Positions 45,515 to 58,259 are shown, counted from the stretch's first letter. The stretch: 64,000 nucleotides of DNA from Gnetum montanum (GCA_015680685.1 MNCI01026491.1:76682-140681); one strand, 5' to 3'. The notes: generated by a model not told the origin, from the sequence alone. Numbers and translations are program-made.

Positions 45515-47290
45515 ATGTCTTCTTCTCACAAGTGCAATGATACTAACTCACCAATGCCTCAAGAATGCAGGGTGGTATATACTCATCTAGATGTGTATGT
45601 ATCTAACTCCACCTTCATCTTGCATCAAGATGAAGAACTATAGTAGCAAGATATCGAGGGTGACATTGTAATGCCTCCTAATTCATCTATTCTTGGGATA
45701 CTACTCCAAACTCTTAGGAGGTTAGGCATCTGGGATCTTCAAGAAGAGTACGTTGTGCATGACCATGACTACCATCCCACTAAAACACAATGCAGGAGAG
45801 ATTGACACTAAGAGAAGAACCATGAGGTTTTAAAGGGAAAATGGTTTACCAATACCTTGTTCCAAATTAACCAAAATTACAATGAGGATCCTTCCTCTAA
45901 GAGTTCTCAACATAAATATTCTCCACCCCTTGATATTGGTGATGTGGGCTTGAACTTGAAGCTACAATCCACTATTAGCAATCAAAGTTCAAACAAAAGT
46001 GGGAGTCAAAGTAGAGGCTTGGGTAGGCATCAAGATGATAATAAAGCTAACAAACATGATTGTGAAAAGTGTAGAGGAGATGACAAACACCATCGTGGTG
46101 GTAGTCCTCCTCCCTCTTCATCCGCTTCATTTGCATCTTCTTCTTCCTCTTCTAGTTTTAATAGATGTCGTAGATAGAACAATCATGATGAAGGTGAACA
46201 ATGGGACAATAATGATTATTGGGCCTACCATGAACGATGATGTAGCAGAGGAAACCATGGACATCATCAAAATAATGATGATAATGACCCTTTTCTGGCA
46301 ACTTAGAGTATGCTGAATATCGCAGAGGTAATTAAAACTCTAACTAGGCATGTGAAAGATAGTCGAATCAAGCAACTTGATGTGAACAATATCCATAGAT
46401 TTGAGGTGGGATATAAATCTAATCTATAAAAACATATTCAAGCCTTTCATGATGCATGTGCCTTACAGAATATTGAAAATGATTGAAAAAAATTAAAGCT
46501 ATTTCCCAAGACAATCATCAAGGAAGCAAAAAGCTAGTATCGATCCTTAGAGCTAGAATCCATCCGCAAGTGGACTAGAATGCTAGAGCTATTCAATGAT
46601 AAATATCATATGTACTCCTAAGTGTCTAATCTAAGAAGGTAGATCCAAGGATGGAAGTAAGAAAAACATTAACCTTTGGATGCTACCATGGGCATATACT
46701 ATACATTGATGCCATGGCCATGATTATTCTCAATAGGAACAACTTCATCACATCATAGATGGACTCAAATTAGTAATGAGAAGAACTCTTGGGGTTTGTG
46801 CCCAAGGAAGACTATCAAAACTTAAATCCCATAATATCCAAAGGCTGATAGAGTAGGAAGCAAAACAAGAAGAAGAGCTAAGGAAATGGGAAAGTGCTAA
46901 AGAATATAATAGGGATTCTTCCATTAGAAAAAGGGAGGCTTGATTTTGTGACAATGAGGAGAAGTCATCACTTGATGAGGTGGTGCAGCAAAAAACCTCG
47001 CCAATACAAAAATCTATTTTTGATATATCAGCCAAGGTTGATAAATTATGGGACTCTTTAGATGAAAAATTTCAAACTACTTTAAAAATCACAAAAGAAT
47101 CAAGAGAGTAGAGTAGTGATCATGACTGTAAAAGGTGGAAAGAAGTTTAACGTGCCTACCAAAGAGGTAAGTGCAAGGCTACAATAGTAGAAAAGGTTGT
47201 GGAGTAACAATTAGATGATGATGGTGGGTGTGACATCTACCAATATGAGTATCCTAAAGAATGTTACCCTATCATGTCACACTTGTAGCA
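45515..47290 (+). pseudogene. gag: Element D gag
   Basis: ATG 45,515 (MSSSHKCNDTNSPMPQE) aligns with the A start. Then VVYTHLDVYVSNSTFILHQDEEL, matching A (VVYTHHDEYIPDFTFILHQDEQL). A Ser- and His-rich basic segment lies at 46,000-46,170. The gag core is at 46,440-46,620 (NIENDWKKLKLFP-like, YRSLELESI, MLELFNDKYHMYS). The zinc-finger-like block CDIYQYEYPKECYP is at 47,231-47,272. Stops and frameshifts throughout. Conservation with A is strongest in the N-terminal 45 residues and the core. Confidence 0.8.
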
Positions 47291-47940
47291 GTCTTGGATG
47301 TATCCACTGAATCCTAGATTGGTAAGAAGACAAACACCCAAAAGATTATCTTATCCTTAAGGTAATCCAGATCAGTTCCACCAACAAAAAAAAGGCTTAT
47401 TATCCAAATGAAGTTTCACCGCAATCATATGATTAATATCAACAATGGCAACATCCACAGTCATGGGGGATACCACCACCAAGATAACAATACCCTTACA
47501 AGTAGCCATATCCATATGGGTATTATATTCAGCAACTAATGTTTCCACATGACTCTTCTAGTCACACTTCTTTTCAGCATCACTACTACCCTCCAAAGTA
47601 TTATAGGACTCATTCTCCATCTAGCTCCTCAACTGAGTCCTATAATATTACCAGGGCCATTGACTTACATCTAGCTCCTCAACTGAGTAGTTTGGAACCA
47701 AGATCCTGTAAAAGATCATTCTTTTAAACCAATAGCCCTACTAAACCCTAAACTACTTATGCGATTGATCGACTTATATCTCCTTCATCCTCTGCATCCA
47801 TTTCTTTTGAGAGTTCTTCACACCAAACACCTCCTAAGATCTGCATTGTTATGTTAATCCATATTGTATCTGATTGGATCAAGGCTAGCAACCTTCGTAA
47901 GAAAAGATTTGATTCTAGAAATCCTCTCATCTATTTTCAG
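47291..47940 (+). pseudogene. Element D Pro/Ser/Tyr-rich linker
   Basis: Low-complexity wording (HDSSSHTSFQHHYYPPKYYRT) like the linkers of A and C. It contains a 21-bp direct repeat 'catctagctcctcaactgagt' 51 bp apart (about 47,618-47,690). Confidence 0.5.
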
Positions 47941-48490
47941 ATTTCTAGGAATGAGCCATGCAAAGCTCTTCTTAACTTGGGTTCTTAAGTTAATCTAATC
48001 TTTCATGAAATGTACAATGCCTAGAACCTACCTCCTCTCAAGAAAAGCAACATCCATTTAGAATTGATATATTAGTTCATCACTGTTCCATTGGGATTGG
48101 TAAAAGATATTGTGACCATTGTCTATGGGTGGTCTTATCCTATTGATTTCTTAGTAATCAAAGTTAACAATTGTAAGGTGGACTTCCTAATCATTATTAT
48201 AAGGGCTTAGTTGAGCACTATTGATGCAGAAATGGGCACCAGAGATCTTTTCCTAAAACTTTTTAAGAAAAATGCATTCACAAAGATTGAGAAGAAGCAA
48301 GTTCCATGCATCGCATATAGCGATATAGGGTTTAAAAAAATGCCGAAACTCTGGTCCATGAAAAGAGCATTCATTTTTACATCCAGGTAGTGTGCAAATG
48401 AGGCAGATATTCAAAGGTGCCTATACGTAGTAGCCACAAAATAAGAGGGCACCTAGTGGCTAACAACTAATCTTAGAAGTAGCACACTTT
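47941..48490 (+). pseudogene. pro: Element D aspartic protease
   Basis: KALLNLGS-x-VNLI (47,962-48,000) is the catalytic motif with Asn codon AAC at 47,974-47,976 instead of Asp, as in element A. IVTIVYGWSYPIDFLVIKV and FLIIIIRA-x-LSTIDAEMG (48,109-48,230) correspond to the LILGRPWLATADA block. KKQVPCIAYSDIG near 48,295 matches A (KKKVPCIAYSDTG). Confidence 0.7.
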
Positions 48491-49690
48491 GCATGGAACT
48501 TGTTGAGAGTCTAACATATACCTATATTGAAAAAGTAGATGAACTAGAGCATGTTCATCACCAACTCTCTGATGATGCAAATGATGCTACTAATTGGAAA
48601 GAGTTGGAAATCCTAGAAAATTTTAAACAAGAGCCCTTAGTGTTGCAAAATCTACCTACCAGCATAGAGTATGCATTTTTGAAAAATGGCAAGCTGGTAA
48701 TCATCAATGCTAATCTTTCTCCTGAATAGAAATAGATACTATTGAGGGTGGTCAACAAATGGTCGATAGCCTTTGCTTAGTCATATCTTGAATTCATAGG
48801 GATTGATCCTAGGATATTCCATGAAGCCAAAGAGGTAGCCATAGCAATGATTGAACCTCAAATTGAAGTAGATCATCAAAGAGGATATCGAATAACTCCT
48901 TAAGGTGAGGCTTATCTATCCCATTGTGGATAGTGAGTGGGTTAGTCCAATCATGATTGTGCTAAAGAAAGGTGGCAAGTGGCTGGTCTACATCAACTTC
49001 CCACTATTGAATATGGTAACATTCAAAGATCACTTTCCATTTTCATTTGTGAATCAAGTGTTGGATACTATTTCTAGGGATTACTATTATAGCTCCCTAT
49101 ATGGTTATAGTGGCTAAAACCAAATCCAGATCATACCAAAGGATCAGGCCAAAACAACATTCATGAGTCCCTAGGGAACTTTTGCATATCTAAAGATGCC
49201 TTTTGGTCTATGCAATGCTCCTGCAACATTTCAACACTTAGTCATGACTATTTTTCAACAACAAATTGGTTGTGAGGTGGAAGTCTTCATGGATGACTTC
49301 TCCACCTATGGTGCCACATTTAAGCCTTAGACTACCTTGAGCAAGTGCTTAACAGGTGTGTGGAGATGAATCTTTGGTTCAATTGAAGAAAGAGCCCTCT
49401 AATGGTCTAAAAGGGCATTATACTGGGGCATAGAATTTCGTAGGCAAGGATTGAGGTGGACCTTGAAAAGATAAGGCTCATCCAAGGAATAACTCACCAA
49501 CTGAAAACCATTAAAGATGTTCAGTCATTCCTTGGAAACACTTGCTACTACCAGTCATTTATAGAGAATTTCTCTAAGATTGCAAAACTATTGGTCAATC
49601 TTACAAAGAAATATGCTTCATTCATCTAGACTAAGGAATGTGAAAATGCATTCCCGAGCCTCAAGTGATAACTCATAGATACTCCAATTC
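48491..49690 (+). pseudogene. pol: Element D reverse transcriptase
   Basis: LEILENFKQEPLVLQNLPTS (48,604-48,660) precedes RT blocks RLIYPIVDSEWVSPIMIVLK, GGKWLVYINFPLLN, FPFSFVNQVLD, then MPFGLCNAPATFQ and VEVFMDDFSTYG (49,270-49,310), with the catalytic MDD intact, and SFLGNTCYYQSFIENF (49,528-49,575). The invariant CIDFR has become YINFP. Several stops and at least one frameshift around 49,320. Confidence 0.85.
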
Positions 49691-50155
49691 TACAAGCACT
49701 TGACTACTTTAGACCGTTTCATATTAGAGTTATGCTTACGCAGTTGGCAACAAGAAACATTCATATTACATCCACTATGCAAGTTGAAGCATTGTGGGTG
49801 CACAGTTGAATTACACCACAACAAAGAAAGAACTAATGATACTGATTTACACTTTGGAAAAGTTTAGGTACTATGTGCTTGGATACAAAGTGTTTATGCA
49901 CATTAACCATAGTGCAATTTGCATCTTGATGAATAAGCCAACAGTGAGCCCCTGTATCATATGGTGGTTGATGATCTTACAAGAGTTCGATCTTACAATG
50001 GTAGATCAAAAGGGGATTAAGAATGTGATCGCTAATCACTTATCTCAATTACAATGGGACAACAAAAAGGATAAGATCCCACTCTTTGACCAATTTCCTA
50101 ATGAACTCCTCTTTACTGGTGAAATGAATGAACAAGTGCCATCAAAACCAAAATG
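49691..50155 (+). pseudogene. pol: Element D RNase H
   Basis: VGAQLNYTTTKKELMILIYTLEKFRYYVLGY, then HINHSAICILMNKP (DHSA Asp replaced by Asn) and VIANHLSQLQWDNKK (50,025-50,065). Parallel to element A 19,601-20,060. The first catalytic Asp segment near 49,720 is damaged by a frameshift. Confidence 0.8.
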
Positions 50156-50229
50156 ATATGATGGAATCCTCACTTATCTTCTCTATCAAGAGATACCATA
50201 AGATTTGGACTACAAGAAGAAACAATAGT

Positions 50230-51424
50230 TTCTTCATTAAGCCAAATGCATCATAGAAATCAACAAACACCTTTACAAGGTGTTCACAGATGGCATAGTT
50301 CATTAGTGTGTACCTAACGCTGCTAAACTACGCATTCTCTAGGACACTCATGAGGGTCCTTGTCGGGGCCACTATTCTGAAAGATGCATGACCATTAAGA
50401 TTCTAATGGTAGGGTATTATTGGCCAACCATCTTCAAGGATGCCCACAATTTGTTTGCTCTTATCAAAATTGTTAACAAGATGGCAGGATGACCTCTCAA
50501 ATGGAAGGACCTCAACTATGGATCCAACCATTGGAACTCTTCGACATATGGGGTATCAACTTCATGGGTCCCATCACTCCCATGTCAAATGAAAAGGCAT
50601 ACATAATCATTGCCATTAATTACTGCATAAAATGGGTAGAAATAGCAGTTGTCATCGACTATGCGTCATCTACTATTACACGGTTTGTACAACAAAATGT
50701 TATAAATAGGTTTGGGATACCACATGCACTAATTTCTAACAATAGAACCCATTTCATAGGCACCATGTTTCGCAAGATCATGTAATGCTTGGGGGTTGAA
50801 AATAAATTAACACCCTACCACCCCCAAGCCAATGGTCAAATAGAGGTTACTAATAAGGAGATTACAAAGATCTTAACAAAAACTATTAGTAAATATAGGA
50901 GAGACTGGAGCACAAAACTCAATGATTCCCTCTAAGCCTACTACTCAACATGGAAACTCCCTATATGCTACTCTCATTATGATCTAGTGTACGAAAAACT
51001 ACCAACACTTCCTATTCAATCCAAGCTCTATACACTTTCAACAACATGTGACCTAAATCTTAACCTAAGTCTAGCACAAAGAGAATGATTAATCAACCAT
51101 AATGTGCAAGATGAAAATTAATTAGTGGCCTTATCCTTGAATGAAGTGCATAAGGCATTCAACAAACAACAACATGACCTAAGAATAAGAAACGTAGAAT
51201 TTCAACATGGAGATAAGGTTCTCTACTAGAACCTCACACATGTATCTCAACAAACTAAGTTTCAAACATTGTGTAAATTGCCTTAGATCATTCATGAAAC
51301 TTTTTCATGTTAATTTACAAACCTAAGAGTCCAAAAAAAAGGTAGCTAGTCAACATGCAACAAGTCAAACCTTTCCATGAACCCAAGCAAGCTAGTGGAA
51401 GCAACATCTCAATGAATGGACAAC
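50230..51424 (+). pseudogene. pol: Element D integrase
   Basis: HEGPCRGHYSER and VGYYWPTIFKDAHN (50,350-50,450) mark the zinc-binding part; its Cys pair is lost to a frameshift. The core reads WGINFMGPITP (Asp to Asn) and ISNNRTHFIG (Asp to Asn), while NGQIEVTNKE keeps Glu. The tail retains STWKLPI-x-YSHYDLVYEKLP and QQVKPFHEPK (51,360-51,390). Two catalytic residues are therefore lost by G-to-A changes. Confidence 0.85.
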
Positions 51425-53040
51425 CTTGCTCAATCTTCCGAATCTCCTCCTTTCAACTTAGTCGTGGGGGAGATGACCATTCATGCTAACCATTTATGTA
51501 GCTCCTCAATTTTTCATCTTTTTGTTTTTCATGTTTCTATTTAACACTTTCTTATTTTTACAACTTTTTGTTTTACGCCTTCTTTATCTTACACCTTTTT
51601 ATTTTTATTTTATTAATTTTTTCAATTTATTTTTACACCATCATTAATACATTTTATCTTTCTTGACTATTTTACAATTTCTTTTATATTTTTCCTTATT
51701 TTGGTGTGAATTTTCCTTGTTTTCTAATAAAATTTTTCTATGCCAATAGGACACAGTGGTGTTGTAGCTATTGCTAATGGTGGTTTGTATTTAATATTTT
51801 TGATTACCAGTGTTTGGTTTCTATTTTTGAATTTTGATGGCTGATAACTAAGAGTGGTTTCCTTTTCATGGAAAAGGTAGTGAGTCCAAGTCATCCACCC
51901 ATCCACATACTCTATGGTTTTCCTTGTTTTACAAATATGTGGTCCCTTTTTCATTAATCAATTGTTAAAAAACTTGTGACCTTGATAGTTCCAAGCTTGG
52001 AAAGAATTCAAAATTTTAAAAAGTGTGTGACTTCAAGGAGATTCAAAGCTCTTTGTGCCTCTCTACATGCTTGAGTGCATGTGTGTTTTCATGGATTTCT
52101 TACCATTCCATGTCGACCAATAATAGGAATCTGAATAAGTCTTTGCATGATGTGGTTCCCATCCAAAAATTCCAAAAAATAAATTGAAAAATGATCATGG
52201 GAATTCAAAGCACATCCCTTAGACAAAATAAACAAGCTACAAGCACTGATTATGGGACTAGAAAGACATGTTACCTATGCCTGAAGGTCCTCTCTAATTA
52301 AGGTCCTTTCTCACTTCTTACTTCTCTTTTCTTCTCAAGTAAGGAATGATGGTTGTCCATGGAAGCATTCTTTTGTCTTAATGGGGTGAACTGGTCCTAG
52401 AGAGGCAATGTAAAGTCACTGAAAGTGGTTGATTTTTTTCTAGAGTAAGGTTGGACTTTATTGGGTCATTTAACCATGATTCTCACAAGGGACTTCATGT
52501 GACAATAATTGGGACATCCATTCCCACTCTCTCTATCATCGATTAAAGCTTCCATAACTCACCTCATTTCCAGTTATTCATGTTTTCAACCAATGTCTTA
52601 GTTTGATGAGTTGAAATTCCTAAATAGATCCTCCTTGTTTGGTCCTTAACATTTTGTAACCATTAATCAACTATGGGGACCACAAACTCCTTAGTTGAGG
52701 TTATGCAAGGGCAAAAAGGGCATGTGCCACTATGGGAGGATCCACTTGCATACCTCATGATTTGGTTAGTTAAGTCCCTTACCCTTAGATGTTGCTACAA
52801 TCAAATATTTTATGCACTCCATCATGCATCCAACTGTGTACTCCTTATGCCATTCTTCTTCATGAAATCTCATTCTCTAATCATTTCTCCATTTTCTAAA
52901 TTTCAAAACCCTCTTCTAATATTTTCATCATGTTCTTAGCTTTTTGGACTTCCATTTTTAAACAACTCCTTATTTTTTATTATTTTTGACAAACTTAGTG
53001 GTAATCAATAGCCATGTCAACTAGGTCCAGTTAACGAAGC
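51425..53040 (+). other. Element D post-pol leader (no gene)
   Basis: Starts with 'agtcgtgggggagatgacc' (51,461-51,479), like the 3' polypurine region. T-rich and collinear with A and C ('aaagcacatcccttagacaaaa' 52,208; 'gggaggatccacttgcata' 52,734). No coding signal. Confidence 0.6.
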
Positions 53041-53090
53041 TGACTACATTGACTAAGCCTAGTCAACGCAATGCAACAATCCTATAAATA
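53005..53090 (+). promoter_or_regulatory. Internal U3-like promoter of element D
   Basis: 'agccatgtcaactaggtcc', 'gactaagcctagtcaacg' and 'caatgca' words, then TATAAATA (53,083-53,090). They correspond to 'ggctatgtcaattgggccc', 'gactaggccttgtcaatgca' and the TATA box of this element's own LTR (56,595-56,691). None of these words is in the U3 of A or C. Confidence 0.6.
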
Positions 53091-53220
53091 TTGTCCAATA
53101 CTTCGAAATTTTTTATCATTTTCTTTAAAATGAGAGGGGGGTTTTGCAATTTTTAAGAGCCCATAACTTACATACCGTTTGTCCAAATCACTTCATTCTA
53201 CAATCCTGTGGCTACTGGAG

Positions 53221-53514
53221 GTAATCTCTTAGTCATGGAGGCCACAAAACATAAGGTTTGTGATCAAAATTTCTCAAACTTCCCCCAAATGGTTAATGAA
53301 TAGAACAACATTAAACCATCAATTTTTGAGAGTTTAACCCTTCCAACAAACTTTGATAAACCTAATATTAAAATAAGAATAAAATAATAATTAAAATGAC
53401 TAAATCAACCATGATCATAACTTAGCTAGGTGTAACTTTTCCAAAGAGACAAGGTATCCAAAGTGTTTCAAGTTATATATTAAATGCCAACCCTTAGTCA
53501 TGTTCTGATCACAG
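53221..53514 (+). other. Inferred intron upstream of the third ORF in element D (294 bp)
   Basis: Donor CTGGAG/GTAATC at 53,220/53,221 and acceptor TGATCACAG/ATGGCACC at 53,514/53,515. Matched in position by element C. The transcript from the internal TATA box would have a first exon of roughly 0.1 kb. Confidence 0.6.
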
Positions 53515-56334
53515 ATGGCACCAAGACCAAACCAACCACAAGAAGAAGGACCATTGCAACCAAGGGACAAACAAACTAGAGTTGGAAGGGAACAATAGGA
53601 CCAAGCCTAGGAGCAAGTAGTAGAAACTCATGCAACAGGACCTTTTCAAGAGGATCCTAAAGTGGAATCTGCTCGATAGATTCTTGAAGAAGATGTTGTG
53701 ATGCAACAATCTCTAAGAGGAGAGGCACCAAGGCCTGTACCAAGACTTGAGGTCACACTGACACAAGCTTGCCTTAACACGATCAAGCCTCATGATGTCC
53801 AATGCTCAATTCTCAAAGAACTGAACTTTAAGTCATTCTTAGAAAATGCTCCACCAAAAGTCAAGAGGTAGTTGCAAAACTCTCCCATGTGGCCAATCAT
53901 TAATTCTAGTGAGAAGTGGTACATGGGAGAGACATATCTATTCTAGAATAGCAGAAAGGCAAGAGCCACTATGACATCTCTTTTAGGACATTCAAGTGTT
54001 CTACTTGACGAAAGCTATTTTGTAGGCTTGTAGTCTACTTGATTCTAGCAAAGATCTCCACACATGAAAACCTAGAAGCAAAAAGGAAGTGAACCCAATA
54101 GTGTTATGGGGTTGACTGCAAGGATTTTGGCACACTCATACTAGTGGAGTGCATATACTTCAAGATAGCAACTTATCACCTCAATCTAACGGTGAAGCCC
54201 AACAAGGTCACTACTTTCTCTGCTCGAGCATGTGCCACTTTAAGCAAAAAATTTCTTGTTAACCTTCCATAGTTAATATATTTGGAGATGGAAAATGTTT
54301 TCAAGGAAAATGAATGTGGAAGGAAAACCCTACCATTTCCATGCCTTATTAGAAAATTTTGTAACAAGACAAGGATAGTCTATTATGCAAATGACATAAT
54401 CAGGCATACTCTCATTGCCTCCTAGTCTAAGATGATGAAAGACAAGACCCATATCATGTCCAAAAAAGAGGAGAAGCAACTGCCACCTCCACCATCCACT
54501 CAAGAAATAACATCCAAGGCCTACGAACATCTACATGAAATCTGATAGTAGCTGTTGCGTGAGCAGGAGCAACGAATAGGGGATTCATTTATGTACCATC
54601 CTGTAATGAGTTACCTCAACAAAGTGGCTTGAACAATCAGTCAAATGGAGGGAGGTGGGTCAATATTCTCAACCCAAAGAACACAACTACCCATGAGTCA
54701 AATCCTAGTTCTTGAAAGGTAACGGTGTCTCTCTTGCAATAATAGCAATTCCAAAAATCTCTAGGAATACCACTACCTTTTGGGTATGCTTAGAGGAGGG
54801 TGAAGGGATAACTATCTTGGTGATGTAGCACCAAGGGTAAGAAACCATAGTGGAAGTGGTTGCTGATTGGATTACCGAAGTACTGAATGCACCTGCAACA
54901 TCTATATAAAGAGATGTGCAAACGTCTATAGGGATTGTTAGCAACCAATTGAGTGTAACCCAACATGAAGAATTACTAGACCAATTGGTGGAAACTAGGA
55001 AAATGATTTTAGATATCTTTCATTTTTTTAGATAACATCATTGTAACCCAATTGTAGTTTCTTGAAGCAAAGGGCAAATGCATCATTCTAGAAAGGTAAC
55101 TCATATAGGTTCAAGCACAAAACCAATGCTTGGCCACATAGGTTATTGAATTAAAAGCCCCTCTTGCTAATCTCGTGCTCCTCAACCTTGTACTAAAAAG
55201 AGATGAAGCTTTTCAATAGATTCAAGATAGACTTAAATAGGTTGAGATGAGGATGGTGATGGTTATCTTTGACTAGTCTATGGCCAAGGCCAAAACATAT
55301 TCAATTCAAAAGGACTTATTCCAGATACACCTAGAGAATGAGATGCTAACCATAGAAAATCATCGTCTACATAATGTTAATCTACAAAAATAACAAATGT
55401 AAGAATTCATCCATCAACAACAAGAGCAGCTAGCTAGGGTGAACATTAAGCTTAGGAGATTACTAGCAGAGAATAGAAATCTCTCTATGGATGAAGTTTG
55501 TGCCTTGCACTAAAAATTTTCAATTGAGATTGTCATTTAGAAGAATGAGGTTCTCAAATTTTAAGAGTTAAGAACCACTACAGAGATCAAGTTAGCCTAT
55601 AGAAAGAAGTTAATGAAAAACATATCTAAATGGCTAAGGCAAAAGTCAATGAGATCCTTTAGAAACTCTAGTAAGGAAAAGAGGTGTGGCAACCTATCAT
55701 TGATGGGATAGATGCTTACAACAAAGTAGAGATTTGCATGAAGGAGTTTTAGATTGAAGAGATGACTAAATATATGGAGATTGCCAAACTTCGATATGAA
55801 AACCTAGCAATGCTGACTATCAGACGACTGTGGTTAAAGTTGGAGAAGTAGGTGTTCATCTTGTACTTATTGTATGAGGCAGAGTTTAAGCACCATAAGG
55901 AAAATAAGCAAAAGCTTGAGGCTACAAATTCTAAACTCAAAGTTCTCAGGGGAATATTCACCAATCAAAGATCAACTACTAAGAACCTAGCCAAAAGAAT
56001 GAATGATTACCAAGATCTACAAAATGCAATTAGGACATTCAACATTTAACACAAACAATTTACTGTATGCTTCATTAATGTTAAGGAGTTGTTCCCAAAA
56101 ATTCCCTATCCTTGGGATGTGTCCATTTCGACCCACAGTAGCAAAGCTACATGGATCATGCATGATCCTAGGAGTAAGGAGGAGAAGATGAAAGCATTGT
56201 TGGATGCTTTCCGTCTTCTATCAAAAGTTGTAGCTATAGTGAGACAACCACAACAACCTCAACCATCATGTGTGCCTGAAGCAAGAGAAGCTCCTTCAAA
56301 ACCTCAAGAGCCTCCACCACCTAGGATCATTTAA
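53515..56334 (+). pseudogene. Element D third ORF: transposon-protein-like domain plus coiled coil
   Basis: ATG 53,515 immediately follows the acceptor: MAPRPNQPQEEGPLQPRDKQ. LNFKSFLENAPPKVKR and MWPIINSSEKWYMGETYLF follow. At 54,110-54,370 the domain seen in C recurs: LVECIYFKIATYH, KVTTFSARACATLSKKFLVNLP and KTLPFPCLIRKFCNKTRIV. VVADWITEVLNAPATSI and HEELLDQLVETRKMILDIF (54,850-55,025) align with C. Coiled coil with many Glu, Lys and Leu continues to 56,040, and the C-terminal block NVKELFPKIPYPWDVS...MHDPRSKEEKMKALLDAF is at 56,075-56,210, then a Pro/Gln tail, TAA 56,332. About 940 codons, with stops and shifts. Confidence 0.75.
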
Positions 56335-56544
56335 TCTTCTCCATCGTCTTCATGCCATTGGAGAATTGGTGTTTGTTAATTTTGTCCTAATGTTCAATTT
56401 TATAGTCCTAAACACCAAAAACATTTTGTGATGATTGTATAGTCATACACTCAAGCACTTAGTGTATGTTTGTATTTTTTTATGTTTGTCGTATGTTTGT
56501 CATCATTCAATAATCCCATATCTTCCATAATTTATAAAGAACTC

Positions 56545-56575
56545 AAGGATGAGTTTTCATTTAGTCATTGGGGTA
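56545..56575 (+). other. Polypurine region before element D 3' LTR
   Basis: 'ctcaaggatgag' and 'agtcattggggta' directly before TGATG. Confidence 0.65.
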
Positions 56576-57423
56576 TGATGAATCATAGATTGGCTATGTC
56601 AATTGGGCCCCATCGACTAGGCCTTGTCAATGCATGATTTGATGCATTAATGTTTCCCTATTAATGTAGTGTCTATTTTTTCCTATAGATATGTGCTCAC
56701 ATGTCAATGTCTTATCATAGTTGTAGCAGAGCTCTTGCAGTTTTGTCATTTGGAAGTTAGAATATTTTTCTAAGTGCCTGTAGTAGGAGTCATTGAGTGT
56801 ACGGCTCTTTATTTGATCATTGTTTTACCTAAGCATGGCATTGTGTGCAGCAATAAAGATGAGCTTTTTGATAAACCTTACAGCACTTTGGCGAGATTAA
56901 ATATTTTCTCATGCATTCAATGTTTTCAGCAATTCTATTTAATGCTTTATAGTAATTAATCTAAATTAAGCTAGATTAAATAGTGATTAATTAAGCACAT
57001 AAGTACGACTACTTCGAGCATGTGCATGATGCTTGCTAATCCCAGTAATGCTTAACGTTTAGTAACCTAGCAACATTACACGTGTTCAAGATGTATACAA
57101 AAAGTGGGACTAAATGCTTATGTTAGGATTAGTTAGACATTGGTTGGTTAGTTAGATTCAATTACTTCATTGTTTTCATCCTTAATTTTAAGCACCCAAA
57201 ACATAAAACATGAAAATAATAAAAATCATACACCTTGATTACACTTAACCATACCTTTGCATATCACAAGGGTAATTGGGAACACAACAAATGAATGTTA
57301 TGGCAAGTCCACTTCTTAGAGGCTAGTGTATCAAAAGACAAAGGGTCCACAAAATTTGACCTGATCATAAATGAACACTTAATGATTCATATGGTTGAGC
57401 ATAGGGGTATTCACCACTCATCA
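56576..57423 (+). repeat. Element D 3' LTR (848 bp)
   Basis: It begins TGATGAATCATAGATTGG and ends TCACCACTCATCA. Collinear with 44,477-45,358. Confidence 0.88.
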
Positions 57424-58259
57424 ACAACCATCCACTTTATGAGAATTATAGAGATCCTAGGCAATATGAGAAAAGCCCTTTCTATAATGGTTACTACTTC
57501 AAAAGAAAATTTTCCATACAAGTTGTTGAATGAGATGATATGTAATAATACTAGGAGCTCAATATGAAGAATAGTTGATAGGCTAATATGTTTATAAATA
57601 TTAAACTTTCCAGCCATTGAAATATTTTTGTCCTTTTTCTTATAAAGCATTTTCTCAATCTTATTGACTGTAACATCTCATAAATGTTTTGAGTACTCAA
57701 AAATAGAAATAGGAATGCTTAGTAAATTGAATGTATCTAGGGTGTGGCACTATGATCAAGATAGTCATCTCTTAGTTTAAATATTATGGATTCAATTCTT
57801 TTCTTCACTCATGAGTGTGGTAGCAAAGAAGTAGCCTTGTGGTGGAACACTCTTATTTACTAGACCACATTCTACCTTCGTTTGAAGATAGGTTCTACTA
57901 CTAGTTTCAATGTCAATTTCTCTATAAAAAAAAGCAAAGGAAAAGAATGAAAGAAAATCAAGAAATTCATTATTCTTTATTTTTTGCAATATAGATGTAC
58001 GCCAAGATATAAACATTGAATTAGAACTTTATAACTTAGTTGAATCCATGACATGTAGCTTTCAAATTAGGATTCTTACCAATAAGCTAACACCTCATTT
58101 TTGGCATTCAATTTTTTTCCAAAAATGCCAAGATTTATAGAAGGCCTAATCTTGGAACTTCTTATTATATAAAATAGAAGATTATTTTTACTACGATATT
58201 AACTTAGTGGCAAGACTCTTAATTTGCAAGCTCTAAGTCCTGAGTTCGATTCTAGTGAA
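57424..58259. other. AT-rich gap with SINE-like sequence at its right end
   Basis: No gene. TAACTTAGTGG (58,201-58,211) and AGTTCGATTCT (58,244-58,254) fit pol III A and B boxes and are followed by 'agtgaa', like the copy at 43,290. It lies between the D LTR and the E remnant. Confidence 0.4.

Larger units (their letters stand above)
44477..57423 (+). mobile_element. Element D: full-layout Athila-like element, 12.9 kb
   Basis: It has both LTRs (882 and 848 bp), an Asp-type primer site, gag, protease, RT, RNase H, integrase, leader, U3-like internal promoter, intron, third ORF and polypurine region, making it the only copy here with every module. Flanking 5-mers are GCAAT (44,472-44,476) and ACAAC (57,424-57,428), identical at three positions and differing by transitions at two, so a decayed target duplication is possible. 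Many stops and frameshifts. Confidence 0.85.
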
